Below, in pieces: positions 47,073 through 58,558 of a stretch of 64,000 nucleotides of DNA (position 1 is its first letter; every line of letters starts with the position of its first letter). The position numbers and the translations under genes are program-made. Origin of the DNA: Cryptomeria japonica (lineage: Eukaryota; Streptophyta; Pinopsida; Cupressales; Cupressaceae); assembly GCF_030272615.1 (NCBI RefSeq), contig NC_081414.1, forward strand, positions 46,800,501 through 46,864,500, in the 5' to 3' direction. The notes under the pieces were generated by a model that saw only the letters and a list, made by a program, of their open reading frames with translations, had not been told where the DNA came from and searched no databases.

Positions 47073-50000
47073 TTATGACAATAATGAGTAAAAATTTTCA
47101 AAAATGAATTTAAAGTTTTTCAAAAATTCTTGCATGTTTGTAGACCAAGTATCTAGGAGTGAGGTAGCAATTTCACTCTGATTCTTCATCTAAAATGCTA
47201 ACTCCTCCATGGCATCAATAGTGCTCAATTTGTAAGTGACAATAATGGTTTCCATGTTCAGAAAGCACATCTGAAGAATCTGCAACTTAGGTAATAAAAG
47301 CATTTGAAACTCCTGCAGATTTTGAGTCTGCTTGTAGATCTCTGAATCAATCATGGCAATTTGTTGCCTGTGAGTTTGTACAGTCTACCCATACACTGTG
47401 AAGGAATCAAATGGTACTTTGAAGGTCTCCATATACTGCTTTAACTCCAATTGGATTTGACCTTTCTTCTTCATAGTATCATCACAAAATAGATTGGGCT
47501 GATAGATTTTGCTCAAAAGTTTATATCCTTCAGCCATTACCAGACTGATATCATCTCTCTGATGGATCAGCTTGTCTCTGTCTTCTTTAAATTGCTTCAC
47601 CAATGCAACTTTTAGTGCCTTTTCATGCTTTTTCTCTACAGTAGTCTGGGCAACATCTTCCAATGATTGCACTTGATCACCCACTATTGTGCATAGAAGC
47701 TTCAACCAGGCCAGTGAGGAATCGGTACTGGAAAGATCAGTATCGGGGACTAAGTTTGAAAGAGTATCAACAGCAAATTGAATAACATTATTTTATTTCT
47801 TCTTTCTTAGTTCCTCCAATCTTTCTTTAGCAAGTTGAATACTTCTAAGTAGCTCATTTTCGTCTATAGATTTGGTAAGACGGGCAAGAGTCAATTCACT
47901 GTGACCGGCGGGATCAACCTATTAGCTTGAAATTTATCTTTGGTTGCCTTGGGAATCTTGAAATTCTATCCATCTTCCTTTTCTTTGATCTCCTCTTGTC
48001 TCTTCTTCTCCTACTCTTCTTTCTCCTTGGCCTCCTTGTCGGCCTTCTCTTTCTCCTCTTTTTTCGCTTTCTCCTTCTCTGCTTTCTCCTTCTCTGCTTC
48101 CTCCTCCGCTTTCTCACTAGGTGATTCTTGAATATCTAGTGCAGTATCCTCCATTTTGGTGCCTTCAGCATCTAATGCATCCACATCAATAGGATCATTT
48201 TTCTCAACTTCTCTTTCTCCCTGATCATTAAAGGCTTCATCAAGTTTTGATTTTGATAGGTCAAACACTTGCTCAGCCTGTAGATTTTCTTAGGATACCT
48301 TTTGCATCTTGACAGCTTCTTGAGCTTGCAGATGAGTGTCCTTTTCTACTTCAAAGATTTTACCTCCTAGTAACTAAAGTCTTATCTTTCTCATGAAAAA
48401 GATGCCTTTGTACCGATCAAGAATCTCAAATAATTCATAATTGGAAGCACCTGGGAAATATTGAGCAAAAATTTGCTCCCTAATTGTTTGCTCCTTTTCA
48501 ATGACAATGCGTCATTTATTGTCCAAAGAATCACACAAAGAATTAGAAACTATAAGTTTAATATCGGTTGGAGAACGATCATTATGACATAAATACTTAA
48601 TGAGTTCTTGCTCTACTTGTTGCTTTTCAGTATCGTTAAGATCATCAAAATAATATTTTAGATCATCAAGAATTTCCCTTCTAATATTCTTTATAGTCCT
48701 TTGATAATGTGTCATAGGCTTGTAAGAAGCAATGTCTATATTTACTGGTGCAGGGGTTATAGGTGCATTACCGGTTAGCTTGGTCTTCTCACCCGATTGC
48801 CACATCTTCTTCATTTCATCTTTTGATGCACTGTCTCCTAAATCCTGTGCTCCATTCTTGGTTTTTCTCTTCCTCTCAAATACCTTTGGCAGAATAGCCT
48901 CCCATTTCTTCTTGGCTGGTGACCTCTTGGTCACTTTTGGATTGGTAGCAGCTGTAACCACTGCCGATGTCGATGGCACAACTTTCTTCTTCCTCTGCTT
49001 CGGTACTTTAGTAGGATTAACCCTCTTGGAGTAGGTATCGGTCCTCTTCTTCTTTGGATCAAGCACTGAAGCAAGTAGGGTAGAGGCATACCCAATGAGT
49101 ATATCGTTCACCACTTCATAGCCCATAGGCTCAACTTTCTCTTTTCTTGGCTCAAGCACTTCCACTATGCAATGATCCACTTTGATCGTGAAACAAATAT
49201 CATCTTCATACTTCTTAACCAGGTCACCTGATAGCCTTGTTCTCTGGTTCATCTTCAATCTGAACTCATCAAAATACTTGTTCAGGGTCTCTGGATAAGT
49301 AGATCCCACTGCTTTCAAATTTCCTTGATTTGTCTTGTAATCAGTAGGTCACTTGACCATTGAACATCACCAACTCCTGGAAAATACCCTTGAAAGTAGA
49401 AAAACAACCCAACAAGTAGTTGACCGAACTTGAACCTTAGTGTTTTTTCCTCTTTGATGGATTTCAAATTCTCAATGAATTGATGCAGGTACACAAGTCG
49501 TACTCTGCATCTTCCTTGATCATTCGATAAGCAACATACACCACAGCTGTAGGAACATAATTCATCTTATTGGCATAGAATACTCTATACCCGATCACCA
49601 TGCATGCATACTTCACCAAGTCATCTCTTATGGGGTTGATAGTCATTGCCCGCTTGTCGCTCATAGAACCAGTGAACTTTTCCACTTTGGCTTTTTTGAT
49701 CTTATGAAGAATAGGGATTTCTCTAATACTTCAGAAACCGGTCATGGCATGGATTGCCTCCAGTGTGATATCATGAGTTCGCTCAAGATACATCTTGTCA
49801 CCATGAACCCTACTAAGAATAATTCTTATATGATTTCCTGTGAATTCCTTGAGAAAATATGTTGCATTGTGGAAATTCTTCTTCTCGATCACACTGTACT
49901 CTGGTTTAATCTTCTTATCTTCTCCATAGAACAAACTCAACTGGGAGTGAATCACTAGAGACCCTAGGTCTTCTAGTCTGCAATCAATGTAACCAAAAAC

Positions 50001-50123
50001 ATTCCCTTCGACAATGACTCCAACGGGAATTTGAGATAGGGCATTGTAATTCAACTTCTTAAGATATTTGGATGACTCCTCAGGTGCGGAAGAACTAGAA
50101 GAGACTTTGGATGTAGAAGCCAT
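47073..50123 (-). pseudogene. Extra gene of the non-autonomous element: ~1000-codon protein with coiled coils, function unknown
   Basis: ATG at 50123 starts MASTSKVSSSSS. The frame runs to about 49500 with a single TGA (49733-49731), shifts by one base, and shifts again near 49325. Parts in order: a globular-looking N-terminal region (KLNYNALSQIPVG, FHNATYFLKEFTGNHIRI, ITLEAIHAMTGF, FFYFQGYFPGVGDVQW) of ~260 residues; a basic stretch (KVPKQRKKKVV); a region around YKPMTHYQRTIKNIRREIL; an acidic-lysine coiled coil (48120-48010, repeats of EKEKAEKEKA); and a C-terminal coiled coil (47705-47385) to a stop at 47075-47073. Several internal stops are TAG. The N-terminal part reminds me of plant-mobile or 'putative plant transposon' domains found in large defective retroelements, but that is an unverified impression. 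No enzyme motif is visible. It may be a captured host gene. Confidence 0.6.
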
Positions 50124-50396
50124 GTCTAAATAATTTTGAATGATAAGAGTGATTTGACGAATAATACCTTTTCACTCCGAACTAGGGTTTGCCAATGTCA
50201 AGCACAAATTACTTCTTCAAAAGCTTTCTTTTACCACTCCGACCTCCACTCTAGATAGCTTGAAATGATTGCTGGGTCTTGCACAAGATTTCTTTTTAGA
50301 TTTCTTTGACTGCAAGATTGATCGCTTTTGTTGCACTGCTCAAGTTAGACAAATGCTTCTTCAAAAATGGGTAAGTAAAAATGACTACGAGAGTCA

Positions 50397-50404
50397 CCTT
50401 TATA
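50397..50404 (-). promoter_or_regulatory. TATA box between gag and the extra gene
   Basis: Minus-strand TATAAAGG lies about 275 bases upstream of the extra gene's ATG at 50123, in a 630-base stretch with no coding signal. Distance and context fit a core promoter with a leader of roughly 240 bases. An internal promoter inside an LTR element would be unusual. Confidence 0.4.
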
Positions 50405-50753
50405 CATGCTCCTACCTACCATAATAAATGCATCACCGTTAGGGTACAAACCCTAATTTTACCTTTTACCACTTCATTTCTTCTTTCGGTCGACAAGTAA
50501 CCAATACCGATAAAAGCACTTTACTGATATACTTTGGGGGTCCAAAACATTGTTACCAATATGTTCCCCTTAAGCTTTTTGAAGCTCAATTTGCTGATTC
50601 AAGGGTCTCCACACTGGGTGTGAAAACTGGTAGATCTTGTGGCTTCTCTTCAGATTTCATTTTCTAAGTTTTATTCATATCTACCTAAGCAGTTTCAACA
50701 TCGACCTTTCCTTTACCTTCTGGGTTGACCTGTATGTCTTCTGATGGATTATG

Positions 50754-51480
50754 TCATAGTTTGCATGATCTGGAAAGATGTACCGGTTTGTGACAATGAT
50801 AGCATACCATACCAGGTGCTCTCCATGGTCCAATGTTCACATTTCCATTATTTCTCCTACATGTTGTAGCAGTGTGACCGCTACCACAACAGATCACACA
50901 GGTTGCATGCCAACCATTTGTCGCTCCATAACCATTTGACCATTGGTCATAGGTTCTATACCGGTTTGGGTTTCGATTCATAAGAGGTTCTTGGACAACT
51001 CCTTTTGATCTCGGTGCATAACCTCTAGGGTTGTTCATAACCGATCTACACTCAAAAGATCTATGCCCAAAATTGTTGCATGCATAACAATGAACATTAA
51101 ATCTACCAGTTCTAGCCTTGCGGTCATACATTTTGTTTTGCATGTAAGGGAAATTATTATAAGTCTTGCTCCTACATACATTGGTAGTATGTCCTTCCTT
51201 ATGATAGTTAAAGCATATAGGTTTGAACTTTGACTTACCTTTTCTTTTGCTACTATTCTCAGGTATCGGTTGCTCTTTTGGTACATCAATCTTAGTTCTA
51301 GAGGATTCACCTTCCTCATATACAGAGAAACCAAGTCCAGTGGTATCTCTTGATGGCTTCATTGATTCCAGCTATTGGTCCAATTTTGTAGAGCTCTAGT
51401 TGAACTCTGCAAGTATCTCCTTCATCTCAGCAAGTTCTTTGGAAAGAGTTTCATTAGTCTTCATTTGGGTTTCACTTTGA
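50754..51480 (-). pseudogene. Gag-like protein with four tandem zinc knuckles
   Basis: One frame on the minus strand, with two TAG stops upstream of 51362. The knuckles are CFNYHKEGHTTNVC (second cysteine changed to tyrosine), CYACNNFGHRSFEC, CVICCGSGHTATTC and CYHCHKPVHLSRSC, the last three with complete C-x2-C-x4-H-x4-C. Spacers are basic and rich in Asn, Arg and Tyr (NRNPNRYRTYDQW). The upstream part ELAEMKEILAEF is helical. Most Copia gags carry one knuckle and Gypsy gags one or two, so four is unusual; the array should bind nucleic acid. The capsid part is missing because the frame begins at the truncated LTR. Confidence 0.75.
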
Positions 51481-51482
51481 GA

Positions 51483-52538
51483 ATTTTATTGCAAACCGAT
51501 ATAGCCCTTTAAACAACAAATCGATTAATACACAAGCATGCCAAATAGAAAATAAAGCATTCACCCACAATAACACAATCACCATAACACAAGATATTTT
51601 GATGTGGAAACCCAAATGGGAAAAACCATAGTGAGTAAAACTCACAAGTCTACTATCTGTAGAATAGCAACCAGACCGGTTAAGGTCAGACTGGTTAAGG
51701 CCTTACAATGTTCTTCACCAAAATAAATCCTATTAGGAATCTTGATCTCTATTAGGAGATAAGTCTTGTTAAAGAATACCCTGTTAAAGGATTTCAGATC
51801 CACAACTATGAACCACCTTGTTAAAGGATTTAGAACAGGCTTAAGTGAGCCTACCTAGTTAAGGGTTTCTAACTTGTCGAAGAGATTAGTAATCAATAAG
51901 TAAGTGATCTAGAAAGTAGCACATAATTCTTAGTTAGATCCTTGATTGCTCTCTGTTAAAGCATTGCAACATTACTTCAATCTTCTATCCTTCACATGTT
52001 CAATCTATGTCGCAAGATACTTTTTGCAAAGACCTAATATTCTTACACAACACCCTCAAAACCCTAGACATGATGTCCTCATATAGGAATTTGATTTCAT
52101 GTCGGTCCAATGAGATTAGATTACAATTTCCTAGGTACAGTGCATCTAGACACAATTGTAACATGACATAGAATCACCACATCGATGTCGGTGGATGATA
52201 ATTCATCACACTTTATAATTTGTCAGTTAAAAAAACAAAGTATACCAATTACCAATTTACAAACAAAGACTGGTAAATTGGAACATAGTGTTTTGATATT
52301 AAAAATATTGGCTACCGCTTGGGGTCCTCATACTGCTTGAGGTCCCCGGTCATGCTTTGACCGGTAAGCTTCTTCTGCAAACACCGATAGTCTTCTACAA
52401 ACAAAGACTATGCATACATTGGCATATAATACCAGTTTGAACAATAAATCACATACTACCGGTTGAGAATAACTCAATAAGTGTGTGTCCATCAATGACA
52501 ATCACAACTAAGTACAAACATCATAAAAAATGTCAACA
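51483..52538 (-). repeat. 5' LTR of the non-autonomous element, truncated at its inner end
   Basis: Corresponds to 45783-46807 but the ~75-85 bases matching 45710-45782, and the primer-binding site, are missing; the break leads straight into gag codons. Ends TGTCAACA. Confidence 0.75.
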
Positions 52539-52551
52539 AAGACCTTAGATG

Positions 52552-54002
52552 TGATGATATGATGAAAGAATAAGGATCCGTCAGAATACTGAGAGGGGGG
52601 GGGTTAATCAGTATACTCAAAAACTGATACAAAGTCCCAAACTCAAAATAAACTTATCAACAAATAACTCTTTCAAGATAATGTCTTCAAAGATTACCAA
52701 CATCAATCAATCATCAACCAGTTTGACTGTTATACCAACTTAATAGTAAACATCTTCAATCTTGTAAACATCAACAATGCTCAATCAAATATCAACATAT
52801 TCTTCTCTCAATGCTTCTAGTTATCATGCCTTATTAGAATAGTTAAGTAGTTAATCAAATCAACAAATAAGAGCATAACCACAAAAGCATTCACCACTTG
52901 ACACAAATATTTATACATGGAAAACCCAAATAGGTAAAAACCATGGTGAGATGAGACTCACAAGGATAGCTATCTGAACTCTTCTGAAGTTCACCCTGTT
53001 AGGAGCCAAGCCTATTAAAGCTTTACAATAAGTCCTATTAAGAACTAATTCTGGTTAGGAATCACCCGGTTAAGGGATTTACAAATATGCCTTAATGAAA
53101 AGCACAATACCCTATTAGGAGTAACCTCACTAGAGGATTTGAGAATCCAAACTAATGGACCACCTTGTTAGAGGATTTAAAAAGTAACCAAGCTTGTTAG
53201 AGCTTACCCGATTAGGGGATTTTGATTTCTGCTGTAATTGTTAGAAAACAACAGGTTTTCTTGATCTATCTAAATAGAACTACATCTTCTTCATCAGATC
53301 CTTCTTAAGTTTCAATCTGTCTTTACACAAACTGCAGATCCATCCACCAGTTTGACAACCACACACTCAACTAATTTCTGCCAACTTTGCCAACACTTTT
53401 ACAAACAACTTCATCGACCTTAAATACAAATCAACTAGGCTTGTAACATAATAAAAACCTAATTCTCATCATCGAGATTACAAACAAGTTGGTACAATCT
53501 TTACCGTTAGAAATCATAACAATCTCTTCACATTTAACAAGAAAATTCCAACTCTTCCATAATCACCGCTTCATCGGACTTGTAACTCATCACACGCTAT
53601 GCATTTGATCTAATCCACTTTGCTCCTTTCCAAGACAATCAAATGTGCCAAATAAATCTGAACTTATCCTGATACAATGATCACATGTGTCTCCATCATT
53701 ACCGCTCAACATCATATCATAAACTTGATCAGCTAGGGTTTAACACAAACAACTGGTAGGGTTTACCGGTTTACATAACATAGAAATGTTTAACCTTATA
53801 CACCAGTTCAACTTACAAACTATCATATACCGGTTTACAACATCTTCCACAAAGTTTATCACACCGGTTACAATACAAAAGCAATAACAACAATAATATC
53901 AGCAATATCATGAAAACCATTCACCAGTTCAATTGACATCAATGACAACATATCATTAATGCAATCTATATGCAAAATGCCAACAATCTAAAAATACTAA
54001 TA
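52552..54002 (-). repeat. 3' LTR of the Copia element at 52.6-60.0 kb
   Basis: 1.45 kb. Minus-strand TATAAATA (about 52908-52915) is a good TATA box; just upstream of it in element sense is the shared block at 52916-52950. GTTAGAGGATTT-like sub-repeats lie at 53060-53225. The terminal CA is mutated to TA. Confidence 0.85.
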
Positions 54003-54014
54003 ATCTCCCCCTTT
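54003..54014 (-). other. Polypurine tract
   Basis: Minus strand AAAGGGGGAGAT directly before the 3' LTR. Confidence 0.8.
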
Positions 54015-54412
54015 GGCATTGATGGCAATACAAATATCAACGCCTTTGATTTGCTGTTGTGATTAGTGAATAGGAATCCTGGTTTACATAGCAAGTATTC
54101 ACCATGCGCTATCTGTCATCATCTTGTCACTAGTTCACTTAATTCTTCTCCCTAATCTTCTCATCAATCACATAATTCTTCTCCCCCTTTGACAACAATG
54201 CCAAAATGAAAAGTAATATGTGAATTCAAAATCTCACTGTGTATCAACAAACTATAACTAGATGCTCCCCCTGTGGAAGACATCCACTCCTTCATCAATC
54301 CATGTAAAATTCTGCAAGTAGTTTAGGGACTGATGCAATCAGCATCATTCTCAACTGACTTCAGGAAGAGGGACAACCCCCAACTGACTTCATGAAGAGG
54401 GACAACCCCCAA

Positions 54413-57400
54413 CTAACTTCTAAGATACTCAAAAGTGGTCTTAGGCAGAGGTTTGGTAAAGATATCTATAAGCTGCTCTTGGGTAGAAACATGCTCTAAG
54501 ATAACATCTTTACTTTGAACTTTCTCCCTCAAAAAGTGATACTTCAATTCAATGTGCTCAGTCCTTACGTGCAAAATAGGATTCTTAGAAATATTAATTG
54601 CACTTGTATTATCACACAAAATCTTGATAGGTTCTGAGATCTTCATCTTAAAACCTTCCAAAATGTGTCTTATCCAAATAGCTTGTGTGCAATTCATATA
54701 AGCTACTACATACTCAGCTTCAGCAGTAGATTGTGAAGTACAACTCTTCTTTTTACTACTCCATGAAACTAGCCTTCCTCCTAGAAAGAATGCACCACCG
54801 GTAGTACTTTTCCGGTCATCAATATTTCCTGCCCAATCAGCATCAATGTATGCCTTCAAATCAAAGTTTCCTCCATATGGTACCATAACCCATAGTTAAC
54901 TGTACCTTTCACATATCTATAAATTCTCTTGGTTGTTATCAGATGTGCTTCCTTTGGAGTTTTCTGAAATCTAGCAACAATACCAACTGCATGGACGATA
55001 TCAGGTCAACTGTGAACAACATAATGTAATTTGTCAATCATTGACCTATACTCCTACTCATCTGTAGACTTAGATGCATCTTGGAAAATTTACAACCTGT
55101 AATCATTGGAGTTCCAACTGGTCTACAGTCACTCATGCCAAAATTCTTCAAAACTTATTTTACATACTTGGATTGAGTAATGAAAGTACCACTCTTCATC
55201 TGTTGTATCTGTAAGCCTATGAAATTTTTTATTTCCCCTACTAAAGACATCTCAAACTCATTCTTCATTCATCTACAAAACTATTGCTCATGACATCATT
55301 ACCTCCAAATATAATATCATCAACAAATACTTCACTAACTAGTATTTTATCTCCTTCAAATTTGAGATAAATGTTGTTGTCATCACTGGTTCTTGCAAAG
55401 CCTATCTTCATCAGATGTGTATGAAGCCTTTCATACCATGCTCTCGGTGCCTTCTTTAATCCATACAAAGCTTTATGCAATTTGCATACCATGTCTTCTT
55501 TGTCTATCAATGCATAACCATCAGGCTTCTTTATATAAACTTCTTCTTCCAATATTCCATTCAAAAATGTAGACTTAACATCCATCTAGTATACCTTGAA
55601 CTTCTTGTGAACTGCAAATGCAAGTAATGTTCTAACTCCATCCAGTCTTGCTACTGGTGCAAAAGTTTCTCCATAATCCTCTCCTTCTTCTTGCACATAA
55701 CCTTTGCATACTAATCTTGCTTTGTTGTGAACTACAACACCATCCTTATTTAACTTGTTTTTGAACACCCATTTTGTACCTATGACATTCTTATTTACCG
55801 GTCGGGGTATCAGGGTCTGAGTGTTGTTTTTGTCAATCTGATCCAATTCTTCTTCCATTGCTTTTACCCAATGATCATCACCAAATGCCTCCTTAACACT
55901 TCTAGGTTCAATGATGGAGATCATGCAAGAGTTTTCTCTGACTCTTCTTCTAGTAAGTACTCCATCATCCTTATCCCCAATAATCTTCTTAGGACTATGA
56001 TTCAGTCTCACATATCTAGGGATAACATGATTATTCTCCTCAGGTTCAACTTCTTCATCATCTTCTACTTATGAAATTATCTATTCTGGTTGAACAAGTA
56101 TATTAGGATTTTCCTTACCGGTTTCAGATTTAACTATTTCAGGTTCCAAAAGCAAAATGCAAGGATCTTCATCCTTTCTCTCTGAATTGGTTCCTTCTGA
56201 AACTTCAGGACATTCATCTACATGAACATAAGAACTCTCAACAATTCTCTGAGTCCAGTTATTGAAACATTTGTAGGCCTTACTCTTGGTGGAATAGCCA
56301 AGAAATATGCCTTCATCACTTTTCGCTTCAAACTTGCCAATGTAATAACCTCTTTTGATAAATAATTTACTACCAAAGATCTTGAAATAACTAACATCAT
56401 GTGACCTCCCATACCAATACTCATAAGGTATCTTGTCCTTACCTTTTTTCACCAGAACCCGGTTCATTGTGTAGACTGATGTACTTACAACTTCTCTCCA
56501 AAATGTTTTCACCACACCTCCTTGTATCAACACAGTTCTAGTTGCTTTAAATACTGACCGGTTGTTTCTCTCTGCTATACCATTATGTTGTGGTGTCCTT
56601 GGTACAGAAAGTTGCCGCTTGATACCATTCTCATCACAGTACTTAGTGAACTCCTCAGAAGTGAATTCACCGCCTTGATCTGTTCTCAAACATTTAATCT
56701 TTTTGTCACTCTCTTTCTCAGTTAAGGCCTTGAATGCCTTGAATTTACCAAAAGCTTAATTCTTATCTATCAATAATGTGACCCACATCATCCTTGAATA
56801 GTCATCAGTGAAGATCATGAAATATCTATCACCTGAAATTCTTTTAGTTCTTAGTGGTCCACATAGATCTGTATGAACCAAATCTAACGAGTGCTCTGCT
56901 GAGAAGGACTTGCTCTTGAAAGTAGAAGAATTCATCTTCCCTAATTGACATTCTTTACAAAGAGCATTAACTGGTTTATCTATTTGAGGTAGACCTCTTA
57001 CTATCTTAGACTTACTCACTTTAACAATATTATCAAAATTTATATGACAAAATCTTCTATTCCAAAGCCAGCTATCATCTATTTTCGCAATCAAACAGTT
57101 GCTAACTGTTGGCTTAAGATGAAATAGACTACCTCTAGTCTGTTTACCGGTTGCAATAAAATCACCTTTGTTGTCAAAGATTTTCCACATGCCATTTCTA
57201 AATTCCAATGGGTATCCTTTGTCGTTCAACTGTGCCACACTCAGAAGATTATGCTTAAGACCTTCAACCCAATAAACATCATCAGCACTGCTCTTCCCAT
57301 TAAGAGAATTAACTCCCTTACCTTTAACCATACAATGTGAGTCATTGCCAAATATGACAACACCGCCATCAAATTCTTTCAAGGAAAGAAATTTGCTCTG

Positions 57401-58483
57401 ATCACCAGTCATGTGATGTGAACAACCACTATCAATGATCCACTCATCAAAATTATCCATCCTGGATACTAGAGCCTTCTGATAAGATATCTCTTCCTTA
57501 ATAGCCACAAACACAATATCTTCACTAACATCATCATCAGATTCATCATCAGTAATACCACTGTCAATAGCTACAAGACAATCTCTCTTTACTTTGCCCT
57601 TATACTTCTTAAATTTGTCTCTCTTGTATTCATTTTCACTATTGGGGCAATTGCCTGCTATATGACCAATCTTATTGCAAGCAAAACATTTCAACGGTAG
57701 CTTACCTCTGTATTTACCAATGCCTCTAGGCAGTTGTTTTGCCAACAATGCTTCAAGCTCCACTAAGCTATCTTCATTATCAACATCTCTGTTGGATCTA
57801 GATTCATAGCTATGACCAGTATCTCTACTTCTTCTCATAGATGGGTTAGAGATAGAAGCTCTAAATGCGGATTCTAATTTTTGTACACTACCATCATAGC
57901 CATTTAGCTCAAAAGTAGTAAGTTTTCCAATATTAGAGTCAAGAGTTACCTTTGTCTTGTCAATGAATTTCAGCTCTTGAATAGCTGCAACTCAAATAGC
58001 ATAGATCAGTAGCAGGGTTCTCAGTACCTTATTGACAACTGTGGCATCTTCCACTTTCCCTCCTGTACTTTTTATTTCACCAACTATTTCTTTAATCCTT
58101 TGACCATATTGCTGGATATTTTCGCCTTCAAATATTCTCATGTCATTAAACTTTCCTCTTAAACTATCTCCTTTAGCAATCTTAACATGTCCATCACCGC
58201 TATAAATCTCTTCAAGTTTTTTCCACACTTCATATGCAGTTTCAAGACCATGAACATCTACATATTTAGCATCAGATAGGGAACTGATAATAGCCTCTAA
58301 TGCTTGATGATTCTCTTGTTGTTCTTTCTTCTGATCATCAGTCAGAGTACCAGTAGGTGCAACATATTGAGTTTCTACATGCTCCCAATACTGACTACCA
58401 AGACTTTTAATGCAAATCTTCATTCTGTTGCTCCATATCCTATAGTTATCTTTTTTGAACTTAGGACCTTCTTTCTTCATCAT
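54413..58483 (-). pseudogene. Copia gag-pol polyprotein, about 1357 codons, few stops
   Basis: A single frame, except between about 55090 and 54900 where two compensating shifts occur. Gag 58483-57700: FKKDNYRIWSNRM, then zinc knuckle CFACNKIGHIAGNC (57687-57646). Protease: DSGCSHHMTG near 57430. Integrase: NRRFCHINF...CKECQLGK zinc region, then HTDLCGP, RTDQGGEF and PQHNGIAERNNR, giving all three catalytic acidic residues. Reverse transcriptase 56011-55265 and on: FAPVARLDGVR, MDVKSTFLNG, FVDDIIFGG. RNase H 54886-54413: AYIDADWAG, STAEAEYVV, CDNTSAI, ending FEYLRS. Stops are at 57992 (TGA), 56756 (TAA), 56081 and 56066 (TAG, TAA), 55586 (TAG) and 55265 (TGA). Catalytic motifs are otherwise preserved. 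Confidence 0.92.
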
Positions 58484-58541
58484 GATCTACATGATCTTTT
58501 CCTCAAGTTGTTAGGCTTAGAGATCTAAGAGTACCTGAGAC

Positions 58542-58553
58542 GCTCTGATACCA
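58542..58553 (-). other. Primer-binding site (Met-tRNA type)
   Basis: Minus-strand TGGTATCAGAGC, perfect, five bases from the 5' LTR end. It fixes the element's direction. Confidence 0.9.
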
Positions 58554-58558
58554 ATTTA

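Larger units (their letters stand above)
45710..52538 (-). mobile_element. Non-autonomous LTR retrotransposon: gag with four zinc knuckles plus an extra gene, no pol
   Basis: Matching LTRs at 45710-46807 and 51483-52538 (about 93 percent identity by eye) enclose 4.7 kb. On the minus strand this holds a gag-like zinc-knuckle gene (51480-50754), a spacer with a TATA box, and a ~1000-codon gene (50123-47073). A polypurine tract borders the left LTR at 46808-46820. No protease, integrase, reverse transcriptase or RNase H codons are found anywhere between the LTRs, so it would need a helper. The right LTR lacks its last ~85 bases and the PBS is missing. Boundaries on the left are uncertain by about 10 bases. 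Confidence 0.75.

Noticed and set aside
47914-48131. Arg/Lys-rich and Leu/Phe/Ser-rich open frames overlapping 48011-48120
   Set aside because: They are other frames of the Glu/Lys coiled-coil region of the extra gene on the minus strand.
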